Origin: Clostridia bacterium
Lineage (GTDB): Bacteria; Aerophobota; Aerophobia; Aerophobales; AE-B3A
NCBI GenBank assembly: GCA_009618505.1
Contig: WJOQ01000059.1
Coordinates: 1 to 22,759 of the forward strand
Reading direction: 5' to 3'
DNA length: 22,759 nt
Shown: piece after piece, positions 22,253 to 22,759 of the stretch
Numbering within the stretch: the stretch's first letter is position 1
Layout of the letters: every line of letters starts with the position of its first letter
The notes under the pieces: generated by a model
What the model was told of the DNA's origin: nothing
Seen by the model: the letters and a program-made list of their open reading frames with translations, nothing else
The model's database searches: none
Made by a program: the position numbers and the translations under genes

Positions 22253-22309
22253 GTTCACTGGGTGAACAAAGACTTCACTGAGTGAACCCTGAGACTTCAC
22301 TGAGTGAAC
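22253..22309. repeat. Three tandem 15-bp palindromes (operator-like array)
   Basis: TTCACTGGGTGAA, TTCACTGAGTGAA and TTCACTGAGTGAA are centred near 22260, 22280 and 22302, so spaced 20 and 22 bases apart, about two helical turns. The whole array is itself enclosed by imperfect inverted flanks (CCTATAATG before, CATTATAAG after). This is the layout of cooperative operator sites, or of a short tandem hairpin repeat. The GTG/CAC core also resembles sites of several regulator families; none can be assigned. Confidence 0.7.
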
Positions 22310-22337
22310 ACATTATAAGAGTATGGAATGATAATAA

Positions 22338-22759
22338 AGGCCCTGGTCAAGGGCCTGAGATTTAAGGGTCTAAGGGTTAGGTTATGGAGTTAGAGAGGAT
22401 TGGCTCGATTTTCGGAGGGGATTCGGCAAAATCGGCCTGAACGCAAAAATCACGACAACGCAGAACTGCCTTGATATAATTCCCTTAATATAAGGACTTT
22501 GATTTTGCCTTAGGGTTATAGGCTGCCTGGCCTTGAGATAATGCCTGTATCAAGCTGTGGTGAGGCGTTTTTTGAGTCTGTCCATTAAAATAATGGTTGA
22601 ATAATGGATTGAGAGGCTGTAGATAGTACGGAGGATTGACCGTTAAAAACGGTGATAAACGGTAGTCCTGCCAGGTAAGTAGTTACAGAAATGACCGTTT
22701 AAGAAGCGGTGGGAAAGCGGAGGAATGCAATAATTGCAATGGTTATTAGACAAAAAAGC
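22338..22759. ncRNA. Candidate structured non-coding region with serial hairpins
   Basis: No ORF of useful size exists on either strand. At least eight short hairpins of unrelated sequence follow each other: AGGCCCT/AGGGCCT (22338), CGATTTT/AAAATCG (22406), CCTTgATAT/ATATAAGG (22469), CTTGAgATA/TATCAAG (22532), CCATTA/TAATGG (22582), ACCGTT/AACGGT (22639), ACCGTTT/AAGCGGT (22694, one G-U) and TGCAAT/ATTGCA (22726). Starts are mostly 50-67 bases apart. In several modules a further copy of the 3' arm follows within 4-13 bases (TAATGG at 22602, AACGGT at 22658, AAGCGG at 22715, AAAATC at 22446). It could be a large structured RNA, a replication or recombination site, or a repeat relic. It continues past the window end. 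The strand is unknown. Confidence 0.4.

Noticed and set aside
22179..22265. 28-codon ORF (MAGLVRLRGLFLYL...).
   Set aside because: It has a possible GGAG far upstream but runs into the palindrome array and has no other support.
22253..22309. The three palindromes as a CRISPR array.
   Set aside because: The repeats are 13-15 bases with spacers of only 7-9 bases, far below CRISPR sizes, and no cas gene is present.
22541..22573. Intrinsic terminator in the hairpin region (ATGCCT/AGGCGT plus six T).
   Set aside because: The stem is short with a G-U pair and a 16-base loop, and it competes with the CTTGAgATA/TATCAAG stem; too weak to list as a terminator.

Overview
The window is an AT-rich bacterial segment with strong GGAGG-type ribosome-binding sites, tight operons and many dispersed palindromic repeats and gene remnants. 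It looks like a chromosome region of an uncultured, carbohydrate-using anaerobe or thermophile-type bacterium. That placement is an impression from gene content and style only; no marker gene or rRNA is present to fix the phylum.

Left part (1-3091): a small PH-like protein, an IclR-family regulator with a consensus promoter whose -10 box sits inside a perfect dyad, a small orphan sigma-70-like factor, and then a repeat-rich spacer built from nested inverted repeats, one arm of which carries a second repeat inserted in it.

Catabolic part (3092-14348): CoA-acylating (methyl)malonate-semialdehyde-type dehydrogenase, a two-subunit (split) transketolase and an IolD-like thiamine-diphosphate enzyme overlap stop-to-start as one operon. 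They are followed by an NAD-dependent sugar epimerase/dehydrogenase, an RpiB-type sugar-phosphate isomerase, and an Opp/Dpp-type importer (binding protein and two permeases), which ends at a strong intrinsic terminator. No sugar kinase and no transporter ATPase is encoded in the window. The enzymes look like a sugar or cyclitol pathway that uses ring or C-C cleavage by ThDP enzymes and ends in an acyl-CoA; the actual substrate cannot be read from the sequence. The IclR protein is a plausible regulator.

Isomerase part (14713-16958): two intact metal-dependent TIM-barrel sugar isomerase/epimerase genes alternate with a dead 5' stub of a Gfo/Idh/MocA dehydrogenase and a broken 3' part of a third TIM-barrel gene, so the locus is eroding.

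Mobile part (about 17086-20428): on the minus strand a DruA-like (DUF4338) gene is followed by a DDE transposase disrupted by one frameshift. A perfect 19-bp inverted repeat brackets the pair.

Right part (20529-22759): a GH20-like glycosidase-type gene with a scrambled 3' end, a 3' remnant of an OppC-type permease gene, two tiny ORFs with good ribosome-binding sites, three tandem palindromes, and a non-coding stretch of about 420 bases in which successive unrelated hairpins recur about every 55-65 bases, most followed by an extra copy of their own 3' arm. This last region is the strongest candidate for something undescribed.
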